A stretch of DNA of 64,000 nt from Pseudomonas sp. WJP1 (GCF_028471945.1 NZ_CP110128.1:174501-238500), one strand, 5' to 3'; positions 38,769 through 48,371 are shown, numbered from the stretch's first letter. Numbers and translations: made by a program. Notes: a model not told the origin generated them from the letters alone.

Positions 38769-39578
38769 TCAGCTCTCCCAACCGGCTTGGTACAGCTTGC
38801 CGTGGGCTTTATCCAGAGCGGCGCGAACGGCCGGCGAGTGCTGGTAGATGTCGACGAACTTGATCAGGCGCGGGTCGGTTTTGCTTTTCGGCTGGATCAC
38901 GAACTGGATCACGTATTCCTTGTGGTCGAGGCCGTCGAACAGCAGCGCAGAGCCGGCGTCGAAGGTTTTCGCCAGGCGGATGTAAGCGGGGTAGCCCTGG
39001 ACGAGGTCGGCGTCGTCATAGGCACGTACCAGTTGCACGGCTTCGACCTGGAGGATTTTGATTTTCTTCGGGTTGGCGATGATGTCTTCTTCGGTGGCTT
39101 TGTAGCCGACGCCTGGTTTGAGGGTGATCAAGCCGGCCTTGGCCAATAGCTGCAAGCCACGACCGCTGTTGATCGGATCGTTGGCGATGGCCACGCTGGC
39201 GCCTTGGGGCAGCTCGTCGAAGCTTTTGTATTTCTTCGAGTAGAGACCGACGTTGTTGATGATCCCCGGTGCGAAGGGCACCAGGTCAAACCCGGAGGCA
39301 TTCTTGGCGTTTTCCAGGAACGGGATGTGCTGGAAGTAGTTCACGTCGATATCGCCAGCAGCGAGGCTGACGTTGGGCGCAATCCAGTCGGTGAATTCCA
39401 CCAGTTCAACTTTCAGGCCTTGTTTGCCTGCCTCTTCTACGGCCGCTTCCAGAGGAATGGCGAAGGCGGCGGTGGTGCCGATTTTCAGGGGCGCATCGGC
39501 GGCGAATACCGCAGAGCTGAACAGGCCGAGGGCCAGGGCCAGTGCTTTGACTGGGTGGGTCAGGAGTTTCTTGGTCAT
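38769..39578 (-). CDS. metQ: methionine-binding protein MetQ
   Basis: The 269-residue periplasmic protein has a signal peptide ending [10 protein letters not shown] without a lipobox cysteine. The NlpA pattern includes [15 protein letters not shown] and [18 protein letters not shown]. It heads metQ-metN-metI. Situated beside monooxygenase genes that desulfurise organosulfur compounds, the system may import methionine-related or other sulfur compounds in addition to methionine. Confidence 0.92.
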   Translation of the reverse strand: MTKKLLTHPVKALALALGLFSSAVFAADAPLKIGTTAAFAIPLEAAVEEAGKQGLKVELVEFTDWIAPNVSLAAGDIDVNYFQHIPFLENAKNASGFDLVPFAPGIINNVGLYSKKYKSFDELPQGASVAIANDPINSGRGLQLLAKAGLITLKPGVGYKATEEDIIANPKKIKILQVEAVQLVRAYDDADLVQGYPAYIRLAKTFDAGSALLFDGLDHKEYVIQFVIQPKSKTDPRLIKFVDIYQHSPAVRAALDKAHGKLYQAGWES

Positions 39579-39627
39579 GTTGGTTTTTCCAGTCAGTGCA
39601 TCAAATGTGTGTTGTTTGTTCGGGCCT

Positions 39628-39649
39628 CATCGCTGGCTTGCCAGCGATG
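39628..39649. repeat. compact REP palindrome
   Basis: CATCGCTGGC and GCCAGCGATG are separated by only two bases, giving a near-perfect 22-base palindrome where other REPINs have 40-60 bases between halves. CTTTTAG follows. It lies between the monooxygenase stop and metQ start and probably ends transcription of the sfnB-monooxygenase unit. Confidence 0.8.
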
Positions 39650-39652
39650 CTT

Positions 39653-41011
39653 TTAGCGTCTGAACGCCGACCCCGTATGTTGCACAGGCAAATGCGCCCC
39701 TTCATGAAACAGTTTTTCGCGCAACGAGCCATTGTCGTAAGCGGTCTTGTACGACCCACGCCGCTGTAACTCCGGAATCACCAGTTCGATGAAATCCACA
39801 TAGCTTTCCGGCGTAACGATGCGCGTCAGGTTGAAGCCGTCCAGGCCGGTTTCGGCGATCCACGATTCCAACTCGTCGGCCACCTGCCCAGGCGAACCGA
39901 CCACGGTGATGTAGCGGCCACCGAGGGCGTGTTGCTCCAGCAATTTGCGACGGGTCCAGTCGTTGTTCTGCAGGTTTTTGGTCGCCGACTGGATCGCGTT
40001 GCTCTTGACGTACTGGATCGGTTCGTCGATGGCGTACTCGGAGAAGTCGATGCCGGTAGACGCCGAAAAATGCGCCACGCCGGCCTCGGCGCTGGCGTAG
40101 CTCAGGTATTCGGCGTGCTTGGCCCAAGCGAGTTCTTCAGTGGCGCCGACGATCACGTTCAACCCCATGAACACCTTGATGTCCTCAGGATTGCGCCCAG
40201 CCTCGACGGCGCTGGCGCGGACCTTGTCCACCTGAACCTTGGTCGACGGCTTGTTCGAACCGCTGATGAACACGCACTCGGCGTGGCGCCCGGCGAACAG
40301 CAAACCGCGATCGGAACTGCCCGCCTGGAACAGCACCGGCGTGCGCTGCGGCGAGGGTTCGCACAGGTGGTAACCCTCGACCTGATAGAACTCGCCCTTG
40401 TGCTCGACCTTGTGCACTTTTTCCGGCGCAGCGTAGATGCGCTGCTGCGGATCGTTGAGTACCGCGCCATTTTCCCAACTGCCTTCCCAGAGTTTGTAGA
40501 GCACCTCCAGGTATTCATCGGCCTGGTCGTAGCGGCGGTCATGCTCGACTTGTTCGCTCAGGCCCATGGCCTTGGCGGCGCTGTCGAGGTAGCCGGTGAC
40601 AATGTTCCAGCCCACGCGACCGCGACTCAGGTGATCCAGCGTCGACATGCGCCGGGCGAACAGGTACGGCGGCTCGTATGTGAGGTTGGCGGTGAGGCCG
40701 AAGCCCAGGTTTTTCGTCACCGCAGCCATCGCCGAAACCAGCAGCAACGGGTCGTTGACCGGCAACTGGATCGACTCTTTGAGCGGCACGTCCACCGAGT
40801 TCTGGTACACGTCATAGACACCGACGATGTCGGCGATGAACAAGCCGTCGAACAGCCCGCGCTCCAGCAACTGTGCCAGTTCGGTCCAGTATTCGATCGT
40901 CTTGTACTGGGTCGAGGTGTCCCGTGGATGCGTCCACAAGCCATGGTTGATGTGCCCGATGCAGTTCATGTTGAACGCGTTGAGCAGGATCTTCTTTTTC
41001 GCGTCGGCCAT
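39653..41011 (-). CDS. NtaA/SnaA/DszA-type flavin monooxygenase
   Basis: The 452-residue LLM-class protein has the NtaA-family pattern GLWTHPRDTSTQYKTIEYW at the N terminus, SRGRVGWNIVTGYLDSAAKAMG near residue 130 and LFQAGSSDRGLLFAGRHAECVF near 228. Members use reduced FMN from a separate reductase to oxidise nitrilotriacetate, sulfones or alkylated sulfur compounds. Linked SfnB-type and MetNIQ genes indicate an organosulfur substrate. Its ATG shares one base with the stop of the preceding gene. Confidence 0.88.
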   Translation of the reverse strand: MADAKKKILLNAFNMNCIGHINHGLWTHPRDTSTQYKTIEYWTELAQLLERGLFDGLFIADIVGVYDVYQNSVDVPLKESIQLPVNDPLLLVSAMAAVTKNLGFGLTANLTYEPPYLFARRMSTLDHLSRGRVGWNIVTGYLDSAAKAMGLSEQVEHDRRYDQADEYLEVLYKLWEGSWENGAVLNDPQQRIYAAPEKVHKVEHKGEFYQVEGYHLCEPSPQRTPVLFQAGSSDRGLLFAGRHAECVFISGSNKPSTKVQVDKVRASAVEAGRNPEDIKVFMGLNVIVGATEELAWAKHAEYLSYASAEAGVAHFSASTGIDFSEYAIDEPIQYVKSNAIQSATKNLQNNDWTRRKLLEQHALGGRYITVVGSPGQVADELESWIAETGLDGFNLTRIVTPESYVDFIELVIPELQRRGSYKTAYDNGSLREKLFHEGAHLPVQHTGSAFRR

Positions 41012-42204
41012 CAGATGGTCCCCCGCAGTGGCGGGTTTTCATCGTTGAGGTAGTAGTTGCCGACCGCGTGATATTTCCAGCGAACCGGGTCGTGCAGGGT
41101 ATGCACCCGGGCGTTGCGCCAATGGCGATCCAGGCCGTGCTCGATCAGGGTGGCCTGGCTGCCGGCCAATTCGAACAAGGTGGTGCCGGCGGCGAGGGAG
41201 ATTTCGGTGCTGATGGCGCGGGCTTCGGCGACGGCGATCGACGCGGCGGCAACGCTCTCGGCGCTGGTGTCGGCCTGGGCCCGGTCGAGGAATTCACCGG
41301 CACGTTCGAGCAGGGCTTCGGCAGCGTGCAGACGAATGCTCAAGTGGCCAAAACTCTTGAGAGTCAGTGGGTCGTCGGTGGCTTTTTCATGGGTGGCGTC
41401 GATCCACGGCCGGGTTTTGCTGCGCACGAAATGCAGCGCATCCTCATAGGCCGCGCGAGCGATGCCGGTGTCGATGGCGGCATGGAGAATCTGCGCCAGC
41501 GGGCCGACCGGGGTCGGACGCTCGAAGGCTGTCTGAAACGGGATCACGTCGTCGGCGGCCACAAAGACATCTTCGAACACCACCGAACCGCTGCCGGTGG
41601 TGCGCTGGCCGAAGCCGCTCCAGTCGTCGATCACCGTCAGGCCCTTGCTGTCGCGCGGGACGAAGGCCAGTTGCTGCACACCGTTTTCATCGATCACCGA
41701 CGTCGGAATGCGCTGGGCGTAAATCGCGCCGGTGGCGTAGAACTTGCGGCCGTTGATGCGATAACCGTTGCCATCGCTTGTCAGGCTGGTGACGCGATCA
41801 TGGGCGGTTTTGGTCCCGAGTTCTGCCAGCGCATTACCGAAGCGCTGGCCAGCCAGTACTTCGGCGTACAGGCGTTTTTTCTGCGCTTCGCTGCCGTTCA
41901 CGCGCAGCACTTCCAGCGCGTAGAAATGGTTCTGCGGGATTTGCCCGAGGGAGCCATCCGCCTGGGCGATCAGTGCGATGACCTTGGCCAGGGTGACGTT
42001 GGAAACACCCGCGCCGCCGTATTCCTTGGGCACGCTGATGCCCCACAGGCCCGAGCGGGAAAACACTTCCAGCTCCGGGTGCGGCAAACGGCGTTCACGG
42101 TCGCGCAGGGCGCTGTCGCGTTTGAAATCTTCGGCCAGGTCGCTGGCGACGATCAGGGCTTGCTCATCGCTGGTAATGACCGCGACGTGTTGAGAAAGGG
42201 TCAT
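41011..42204 (-). CDS. SfnB-family sulfur acquisition oxidoreductase (copy 1)
   Basis: The 397-residue protein has the acyl-CoA dehydrogenase fold of the DszC/SfnB group: GISVPKEYGGAGVSNVTLA near residue 55, DDWSGFGQRTTGSGSVVFEDVFV near 190 and RNARVHTLHDPVRWKYHAVGNYYL at the end. These are flavin-dependent monooxygenases thought to act on organosulfur compounds. It sits between a second SfnB-type gene and the NtaA-type gene, 23 bases after the former. The ATG follows GGAGAAACAC. Confidence 0.88.
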   Translation of the reverse strand: MTLSQHVAVITSDEQALIVASDLAEDFKRDSALRDRERRLPHPELEVFSRSGLWGISVPKEYGGAGVSNVTLAKVIALIAQADGSLGQIPQNHFYALEVLRVNGSEAQKKRLYAEVLAGQRFGNALAELGTKTAHDRVTSLTSDGNGYRINGRKFYATGAIYAQRIPTSVIDENGVQQLAFVPRDSKGLTVIDDWSGFGQRTTGSGSVVFEDVFVAADDVIPFQTAFERPTPVGPLAQILHAAIDTGIARAAYEDALHFVRSKTRPWIDATHEKATDDPLTLKSFGHLSIRLHAAEALLERAGEFLDRAQADTSAESVAAASIAVAEARAISTEISLAAGTTLFELAGSQATLIEHGLDRHWRNARVHTLHDPVRWKYHAVGNYYLNDENPPLRGTI

Positions 42205-42227
42205 GTGTTTCTCCAGATGTCTGGTCG

Positions 42228-43469
42228 TTAAATCCAGGAATGACGAGCCGGCAAAGTGCCGTTCAGGTGATAGGCGCCAACCGCGTGATACTTCCAGCGC
42301 ACCGGGTCGTGCAGGGTGTGCACCCGGGCGTTGCGCCAGTGGCGGTCGAGGTTGAATTCGGCAAGGGTGGCGCGACTGCCGGCCAGCTCGAACAGCTTTT
42401 CGCTGGCCAGCAACGAGATTTCGGTGGTCAACACTTTTGCTTCGGCGACGGCAATCGAAGCGCGGGCGGCGGACTCGGCGGTGAGCGGCGCGGCGCTCAC
42501 CTGGTCGAGCACCTGCCCGGCCTTGCGCAGCAACGCTTCGGCAGCGTGCAATTCGATTTTCAGCTTGCCGATATCGGCGATCACGTACAGGTCATCGCTG
42601 GCCCGTTCAACGTTGGCGTCGACCCATGGCCGTGCGCGGGTTTTCACGAACTCGATGGCGTCATCAAGGGCGCCCCGGGCGATGCCGGCATCGATGGCGG
42701 CCTGGATAAGCTGCGAAACCGCACCTTGAGTATTGGGCGTGTCGTTGATCTTCCAGTTATCCACCACCAGCTCGGCGTCGACCCGCACGTTGTTGAGCAA
42801 GATGGTGCCGCTGGCGGTGGTGCGCTGGCCGAAACCGGACCAGTCATCGACGATGCGCAGCCCCGGCGTACCGCGACGAACGAAGGCCAGCACTTGCTTG
42901 CCGTCGTCATTGAGCGCCTTGACCGCCACCCAGTGCGCGAACAGCGCGCCGGTGGAGTAAAACTTCTGCCCGTTGAGGACAAAACCGTCGCCGTCGGCGG
43001 TGATACGCGCCTTGAGTTCCAGGGTGTTTTTAGCGCCGCGTTCCGGCCCGGCGTTGCCGATTCGCCAGCCTTCCAGAACGCTCTTGAACAGCTGTTTTTT
43101 CTGCGCCTCGGTGGCACTGCCGAGCACCAGGTTGAGGATGCCGAACTGGTTCTGTGGAATCTGCCCCAGGGCCGGGTCCGCCGCGGAAATGATCGCGAAA
43201 ACCTCGGCCAGGGTGACGAATGAAACCTGTGGGCCACCGTACTCGCGGGGAATGGCGATGCTGCCCAGACCACTTCGGGTGAATTGTTCGATTTCCGACC
43301 ACGGCAGCTTGCGCTGCCGGTCGCGCCTGGCTGCTTGCAGGCGCGCGACTTGCGCCAGTTCAAAGGCGGCCTTGATGGCTTGGGCGTCGTTGCGCAGCAC
43401 TTGCGCGGGCAACAACAATGGGGCGATGTCCAGGTCACTCTGGACGATTGCATCAGCCAGACTGGACAT
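42228..43469 (-). CDS. SfnB-family sulfur acquisition oxidoreductase (copy 2)
   Basis: The 413-residue protein is a clear paralogue of the neighbouring SfnB: SIAIPREYGGPQVSFVTLAEV, VDDWSGFGQRTTASGTILLNNVRV and RNARVHTLHDPVRWKYHAVGAYHL occur in the same order. It heads the three-gene unit on the minus strand. The ATG follows AAGGAG with eight bases between; an upstream GTG at 43478 is less well placed. Two non-identical copies suggest a heteromer or two substrates. Confidence 0.88.
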   Translation of the reverse strand: MSSLADAIVQSDLDIAPLLLPAQVLRNDAQAIKAAFELAQVARLQAARRDRQRKLPWSEIEQFTRSGLGSIAIPREYGGPQVSFVTLAEVFAIISAADPALGQIPQNQFGILNLVLGSATEAQKKQLFKSVLEGWRIGNAGPERGAKNTLELKARITADGDGFVLNGQKFYSTGALFAHWVAVKALNDDGKQVLAFVRRGTPGLRIVDDWSGFGQRTTASGTILLNNVRVDAELVVDNWKINDTPNTQGAVSQLIQAAIDAGIARGALDDAIEFVKTRARPWVDANVERASDDLYVIADIGKLKIELHAAEALLRKAGQVLDQVSAAPLTAESAARASIAVAEAKVLTTEISLLASEKLFELAGSRATLAEFNLDRHWRNARVHTLHDPVRWKYHAVGAYHLNGTLPARHSWI

Positions 43470-43628
43470 CAGTGCCACTCCTTGGCTACACGCAATGCCC
43501 TGGCGATCTGCACTGGGGTGATTGTGTTCCGGACCATACCTACCTCACATCTCATGAAAACGCCGCGGGGTGCGGCGAACGAAAACAAGAATGTCCGGTG
43601 GTCCGGTTCATATACCCTAAACGTGTAT

Positions 43629-43658
43629 AAATATTTTTAGAACTAACTTTTAGGAATA
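43629..43658. promoter_or_regulatory. candidate sulfur-regulon motif upstream of the sfnB unit
   Basis: Read on the minus strand it gives ATATTCCTAAAAG, then TTAGTTCTAAAAATATT, about 160 bases before the first sfnB-type gene. It overlaps the stop codon of the upstream hypothetical gene. Confidence 0.35.
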
Positions 43659-44377
43659 TGCATAGAAGGTCGATTGGCACAGCCAATCTTCAACGTCCGT
43701 GCTGGCGCCCAGCGCGAATTGTTGCCTACGCGATCGAGGATGCAGTAAGTCACCTCCAGTCGCAGGTCTTCGCCGGCTTCAAGAATGATCGCCGGTGGCA
43801 CCCAGACCTGAACCGGCTGCCCCACATCACTTTCCTTGAGTGGGGGCAGGTCCATGCGGGCATCGCCCCAACGCAGGGTGATTTCGTCATCGGCGGCCAT
43901 GTTCAGGTACGGCTCAATGGTCACCGGAACGCCGCGCTTGATCTGGTTGGGGTTCACCCCTTGGCGGCGAATCGTTCCGGGAATGATTACCGGGGCCAGG
44001 CTCTGGTTTTCGTCACCACTGAACTCAGACACCTGGCCACCGGGACAATCGAGTTTGGACTGCACGCGCCTGGCGGGCGATACGATCGGTGCTTGCCCTA
44101 TCTGCATGATTCGATAGTGGACGCGTGAAGAGCCACTGGCGATAAAACTCTCGGGTACCCGAAGCTGGACGGGTTGGCCAATCTCATGGTCCATCAGGAC
44201 CCTGGAGGCGACGTAGCAGTTGTCCCAGAACAGTTCGATCAGGTCGCCTTCGTCCATCGAGGGGTAGGGCGGCACCTCGATCAGCAAGTGCGTCGCCGAG
44301 GAGAGGTTGATTCCGGCCTTGTGCGATTGCGCCAGCGTCGGGGCGGCAAGTCCGGTTTTATTTGAGGTGCTTGTCAT
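43643..44377 (-). CDS. hypothetical protein of two related beta modules
   Basis: I do not recognise a named family in this 244-residue protein. It contains two similar halves: one (about residues 30-110) with GDLIELFWDN, IGQPVQLRVPESFI and SPARRVQ, the other (about 150-238) with DDEITLRWGD, VGQPVQVWVPPAII and APARTLKIG. The pattern suggests tandem Ig-like or carbohydrate-binding-like beta sandwiches. There is no signal peptide. The ATG follows AAGGAGACTTCC. It is separated from the sfnB genes by a likely promoter, so functional linkage to sulfur use is not implied. Confidence 0.7.
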   Translation of the reverse strand: MTSTSNKTGLAAPTLAQSHKAGINLSSATHLLIEVPPYPSMDEGDLIELFWDNCYVASRVLMDHEIGQPVQLRVPESFIASGSSRVHYRIMQIGQAPIVSPARRVQSKLDCPGGQVSEFSGDENQSLAPVIIPGTIRRQGVNPNQIKRGVPVTIEPYLNMAADDEITLRWGDARMDLPPLKESDVGQPVQVWVPPAIILEAGEDLRLEVTYCILDRVGNNSRWAPARTLKIGCANRPSMHIPKS

Positions 44378-44834
44378 GGAAGTCTCCTTGATGTTTTGCA
44401 ATGAAGTCCGTTTCGAAAAATAAAACGTGAGTTCGAACAGCAAAACCGTTCATTACTTTGATTTTAAATAATGATTGAGCGTGATGGGTGCCGCTGGAAG
44501 GAGACTAGATAAGAGTGAGTCGAAGTAAGTGTCAATAGAGAGAGTTGGTTAAGTTGGAAGTTAGGTGTTATTCAGAATAATCCTACGCATTGAAGTTAAT
44601 AAACTGTCCCCGTGCGTCGAATCTACCTGCTCGGAGCGCCATTTTTTGAGGGTTTGGCGCAGTTTGGTAGCGACTGATGTTCAGTCGGTAAAACTGTTGC
44701 GCAATACATATATGTATCGAGGGTGCTGACAGAGTGTGCTTGTCATACACGTATATTTAATTATGTAAGAGTAGGTGGTTTTACGCGAAGTGTGTCACTT
44801 CCATCCATGGAAGTTGACAGGTGTTACAAGAGGT
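44378..44834. promoter_or_regulatory. AT-rich gap with two palindromes, no gene seen
   Basis: This 457-base gap is much lower in GC than its surroundings. It contains the perfect palindrome ATACATATATGTAT at 44704-44717 and ACTTCCAT-CC-ATGGAAGT at 44798-44815. It serves at least as the promoter region of the two-module hypothetical gene and the 3' side of tcyN. No reading frame with a ribosome site stands out. Confidence 0.4.
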
Positions 44835-45590
44835 TTAGTTGTGTGCGTTGTTCAGGAACTTGCTGAGGAACTGTTTCGTGCGATCTTCCTTGGGGTTGGC
44901 AAATAATGCCTTTGCTTCGCCTTGTTCGACGATCACACCCTTGTCGAAAAACACCACGCGATTGGCCACGTCACGGGCGAAAGCCATTTCGTGGGTGACG
45001 ATGACCATGGTGCGGTTCTCGTCGGCCAGGCCGCGGATGGTCGCCAGCACTTCACCCACCAGCTCCGGGTCGAGCGCCGAGGTGGGTTCGTCGAACAGAA
45101 TCACTTCCGGTTCCATCGCCAGCGCCCGGGCAATCGCCACACGCTGTTGCTGCCCCCCCGAAAGGCGGCGCGGGTAAGCGTCCTCCTTGCCTGCCAGGCC
45201 AACCTTGGCCAACAGTTTTTTACCCAGGGCAACGGCGTCGGCGTGCGCGATCTTCTTGACGATGATCGGGCCTTCGATAACGTTTTCCAGGGCGGTGCGG
45301 TGGGGGAACAGGTTGAAGTTCTGGAACACGAAGCCCACGTGCTGGCGCAAACGGCGCACCAGGCTCTGTTGCTGGTTCAACGGGCGGCTGGTATCGACTT
45401 CGATGTCGCCGACCTTGATCCGGCCGCTGGTGGGTTCTTCAAGGAAGTTCAGGCAACGCAGGAAGGTGGTCTTGCCCGAGCCGCTAGGCCCGATGATCGC
45501 CACCACCTCACCTTCCTTCACTTGCAGATCGATGCCGTTGAGCACGACTTGACCCTTGAACTGCTTTGTCAGTTTTTCCACGACAATCAT
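44835..45590 (-). CDS. tcyN: cystine ABC transporter ATPase TcyN
   Basis: The 251-residue polar amino-acid ATPase has Walker A GPSGSGKTT, signature LSGGQQQRV, Walker B VILFDEPTSALDP and THEMAFARDVA. It is the YecC-type energiser of cystine uptake. It is the last gene of tcyJ-tcyL-tcyN, four bases after tcyL. Confidence 0.9.
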   Translation of the reverse strand: MIVVEKLTKQFKGQVVLNGIDLQVKEGEVVAIIGPSGSGKTTFLRCLNFLEEPTSGRIKVGDIEVDTSRPLNQQQSLVRRLRQHVGFVFQNFNLFPHRTALENVIEGPIIVKKIAHADAVALGKKLLAKVGLAGKEDAYPRRLSGGQQQRVAIARALAMEPEVILFDEPTSALDPELVGEVLATIRGLADENRTMVIVTHEMAFARDVANRVVFFDKGVIVEQGEAKALFANPKEDRTKQFLSKFLNNAHN

Positions 45591-45594
45591 GGGG

Positions 45595-46260
45595 TCAGGA
45601 CTCCTGGTCGTGCCGGTTCACCCGTGCTTCCAGCTGGTTCTGCAGGTGCGACAGCACCGTGGCCAGGACCCAGTAGATCAGCGCGGCGGCAAGGTACATG
45701 GTGAACACTTCGAAGGTGCGGGCGGTAATCAGTTGCGCCTGGCGGAACAGCTCCGGCACCTGGATGGTAGCGGCCAGCGCGGTGTCCTTGACCAGCGAGA
45801 TGAAGCTGTTGCCCAGTGGCGGCAATGCCGTACGCATCGCCTGCGGCAGGATGGCCCGGCGCAGGGTTTGCGCACGGGTCATGCCGATACTGGCAGCGGC
45901 TTCCCACTGACCGCGTTCGATGGAGCTGATCGCGGAGCGCAGGATTTCGCAGGCATAGGCCGCCATGTTCAGCGAGAAGCCGATCAGGGCCGCCGGCAGT
46001 GGATCGAGTTCCATGCCCAATTGCGGCAAGCCGTAATAGATCACGAACAGTTGCACCAGCAACGGCGTGCCGCGAAAGAACGACACGTAGATGCGGGCGA
46101 TCCAGCTCACCAGCTTGAAGCGTGAAAGGCGCATCAGTGCCAGGCCGAAGCCCATCACCAGGCCGAAGAACATCCCGCCCAGGCTCAAGATGACCGTGTA
46201 GTACGCCCCCTTGAGCAGAAAGGGCAGGGAGTCCAGTGCGAGTTGAAAAGCTTCTTCCAT
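45595..46260 (-). CDS. tcyL: cystine ABC permease TcyL
   Basis: The 221-residue HisMQ-type permease (YecS-like) has four to five membrane segments and the loop QWEAAASIGMTRAQTLRRAILPQA near residue 130. It forms the pore for cystine with TcyN. Its ATG shares one base with the tcyJ stop (TAATG). Confidence 0.9.
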   Translation of the reverse strand: MEEAFQLALDSLPFLLKGAYYTVILSLGGMFFGLVMGFGLALMRLSRFKLVSWIARIYVSFFRGTPLLVQLFVIYYGLPQLGMELDPLPAALIGFSLNMAAYACEILRSAISSIERGQWEAAASIGMTRAQTLRRAILPQAMRTALPPLGNSFISLVKDTALAATIQVPELFRQAQLITARTFEVFTMYLAAALIYWVLATVLSHLQNQLEARVNRHDQES

Positions 46261-47060
46261 TATTGGGTGACGTCAGCGCTGAAGTATTTTTCCGAAAGCT
46301 TTTTCAGCGTGCCGTCGGCGCGCAGCTTGTCGATGGCCTTGTTTACGGCTGCCAGCAGTTCAGGCTCGCCTTTGCGCAGGGCAATACCGGCTTCCTGACG
46401 GGAGAACGCATCGCCGGCAGCGGTGGTGTCCTTGGCTTTCTTGGCGTATTCCAGCGCGGCCAGGCGGTCGATCAGGATGGCGTCGATACGGCCGACACGC
46501 AGGTCCTGGAACTTGGTCGGATCATCTTCGTAGGTGCGCACGTCAGCGGTCGGCACATTGGCTTTGACCCACTGCTCGTAGTTGGTGCCCAGGCCCACGC
46601 CGACTTTCTTGCCACCCAGGTCGGCAGCGGACTTGATGTTCAGTTCGGCGGCTTTCTTGGTCAGTACCAGCGCCTGAATCCCGGAAACGGTGTAGGGCTC
46701 GGAGAAGTCATACTTCTTCTTGCGCTCGTCGGAGATGGTCACCTGGTTGACCACGGCGTCCAGACGCTTGGATTCCAGTGCCGCGAGGATACCGTCCCAT
46801 TTGGTCGGTTGCAGTTTGACCTTCACGCCCAGCTCTTTGGCCAGGGCTTCGGAGAATTCGACTTCGAAGCCGGTCAGCTTGCCGTCAGCGTCGACGAAAC
46901 TGAACGGTGGGTAGGTGCCTTCCAGGCCGACGTTGATCACGCCTTTGTCCTTGATTTGTTGCAGTTGCTCACCGGCCACTGCCTGGCCGATCAGGCCGGC
47001 ACTGAGTGCCAGGCCCAGCGAACCCACCAGCAGATTTCGACGTAGTGCGGAAAAATTCAT
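46260..47060 (-). CDS. tcyJ: cystine-binding protein TcyJ (FliY-like)
   Basis: The 266-residue class 3 solute-binding protein has a signal peptide ending GQAVAG-EQ and the family patterns GTYPPFSFVDADGKLTGFEVEFSEALAKEL and KKVGVGLGTNYEQW. It captures cystine in the periplasm. Linked D-cysteine desulfhydrase and serine acetyltransferase genes support a cyst(e)ine role. ATTCTTTTAGTGAATAT at 47236-47252 lies about 175 bases upstream and resembles the sulfur motif seen elsewhere. Confidence 0.9.
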   Translation of the reverse strand: MNFSALRRNLLVGSLGLALSAGLIGQAVAGEQLQQIKDKGVINVGLEGTYPPFSFVDADGKLTGFEVEFSEALAKELGVKVKLQPTKWDGILAALESKRLDAVVNQVTISDERKKKYDFSEPYTVSGIQALVLTKKAAELNIKSAADLGGKKVGVGLGTNYEQWVKANVPTADVRTYEDDPTKFQDLRVGRIDAILIDRLAALEYAKKAKDTTAAGDAFSRQEAGIALRKGEPELLAAVNKAIDKLRADGTLKKLSEKYFSADVTQ

Positions 47061-47274
47061 GACAAGCCCCTGTGTTTTCTTATGGAAGACGCTTAAGGAA
47101 AGTTGGCAAATTCGGGATTTGGACGACTGCGGTATCCTGCCCTAAAGCAGCATATGCGTCTCGCTGCAAATTCGCCTGCGGCGAGACTATATGATGGCGC
47201 TTTTAGATTAGAAAATAATAAATTCTATTTTTGTTATTCTTTTAGTGAATATACGATTTTCTAACCTTTGCGCC

Positions 47275-48267
47275 TTACAAAAAGCTCGTGTAGGCAAACA
47301 ACGCCGGGGCGCCACCGGTGTGCAGGAAGATGATCGGCCCTTTATCGAAGCGCTGACGCCCGATCCCGTCCAGCAACCCCGCCATGGCCTTGCCAGTGTA
47401 GACCGGGTCCAGCAGCAGGCCTTCCTGACCTGCCACCAATTTGACTGCCGCCAGCGTCCCGGCATTGGGCTCGCCATAGCGCGGCGCGAAATACTCGTCC
47501 CACAACTCGACCTTGAAACTCGCCGGCAATGGCACCCCCAACAACTCGGCGGTACGCTCGGCCAGGCCCTGTACTTTTGGCCGCTGATCTTCATCGCTGC
47601 GCGAAACCGTGACGCCGATGACTGGCAAATCCGGCAATGCTTCGCTCAAGGCCAACGCCAGGCCGCTGTGTGTCCCGGCGCTGCCCGAGGCCAGGACGAC
47701 GGCGGCGAAATTCAGCCCGGTGTCCTTGATCTGCTCGGCCAGTTCCAGCCCGGCTCGCACATACCCCAGGGCGCCCAAGGCATTCGAGCCACCGATCGGC
47801 ACCAGATACGGCTTCTTGCCGTTGCTGCGCAGACGGGCGGCCAGGGCTTGCAGTTGCTCGTCGGCGTTATCCAGGTTTTCTACCAGCTCGACCTTGGCAT
47901 CGAACAGGTCCAGCAACAGCCGATTGCCGTTACCGACATAGTTGGCGTCGTCGGTGCCCAGCGGGTTTTCCAGCAGGGCCACGCAGCCAAGACCCAGCTT
48001 GGCCGCAATGGCGGCGGTCTGGCGCACATGGTTGGACTGCAGCGCACCCGCCGTGATCAATGTGTCGGCGCCCTGGGCCAGGGCATCGGCGGCCAGGTAT
48101 TCAAGTTTGCGCAGCTTGTTGCCACCCATGGCCAGTGGGGTCAGGTCATCGCGTTTGACGTAGACGTCGCGCCCCAGCCAGGCCGACAGGCGTTCGAGTT
48201 TTTCCAGGGCTGTGGGCTGACCGAGCAGGTCGAGACGATTGAAGCGGGCAAGCTGTTGTTTGATCAT
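47275..48267 (-). CDS. dcyD: D-cysteine desulfhydrase
   Basis: The 330-residue PLP enzyme of the DcyD/ACC-deaminase fold has the lysine in [11 protein letters not shown] at residue 51 and [15 protein letters not shown] near residue 78. It breaks D-cysteine to pyruvate, ammonia and sulfide, both detoxifying D-cysteine and giving usable sulfur. It lies upstream of the tcy genes on the same strand, and divergent from the serine acetyltransferase gene. Confidence 0.92.
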   Translation of the reverse strand: MIKQQLARFNRLDLLGQPTALEKLERLSAWLGRDVYVKRDDLTPLAMGGNKLRKLEYLAADALAQGADTLITAGALQSNHVRQTAAIAAKLGLGCVALLENPLGTDDANYVGNGNRLLLDLFDAKVELVENLDNADEQLQALAARLRSNGKKPYLVPIGGSNALGALGYVRAGLELAEQIKDTGLNFAAVVLASGSAGTHSGLALALSEALPDLPVIGVTVSRSDEDQRPKVQGLAERTAELLGVPLPASFKVELWDEYFAPRYGEPNAGTLAAVKLVAGQEGLLLDPVYTGKAMAGLLDGIGRQRFDKGPIIFLHTGGAPALFAYTSFL

Positions 48268-48343
48268 GGTTCCGTACTGACGGTGAAAGGTCTCTGGACT
48301 ATAGGCACGCCACTTTGTATGGGCAACCGCCAATCGCTTATAG

Positions 48344-48371
48344 CCGATTGTGCTTACGACAGCACAATTGG
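48344..48371. promoter_or_regulatory. dyad in the dcyD/epsC divergent gap
   Basis: ATTGTGCT and AGCACAAT are perfect 8-base arms around TACGAC, and outer CC/GG pairs extend the dyad to 28 bases with one mismatch. It lies 77 bases from dcyD and 87 from epsC, well placed to act on both. Confidence 0.5.

Noticed and set aside
39579..39652. SAM or SAH riboswitch before metQ
   Set aside because: The gap is only 74 bases and shows a REP palindrome but none of the conserved riboswitch core elements I know.
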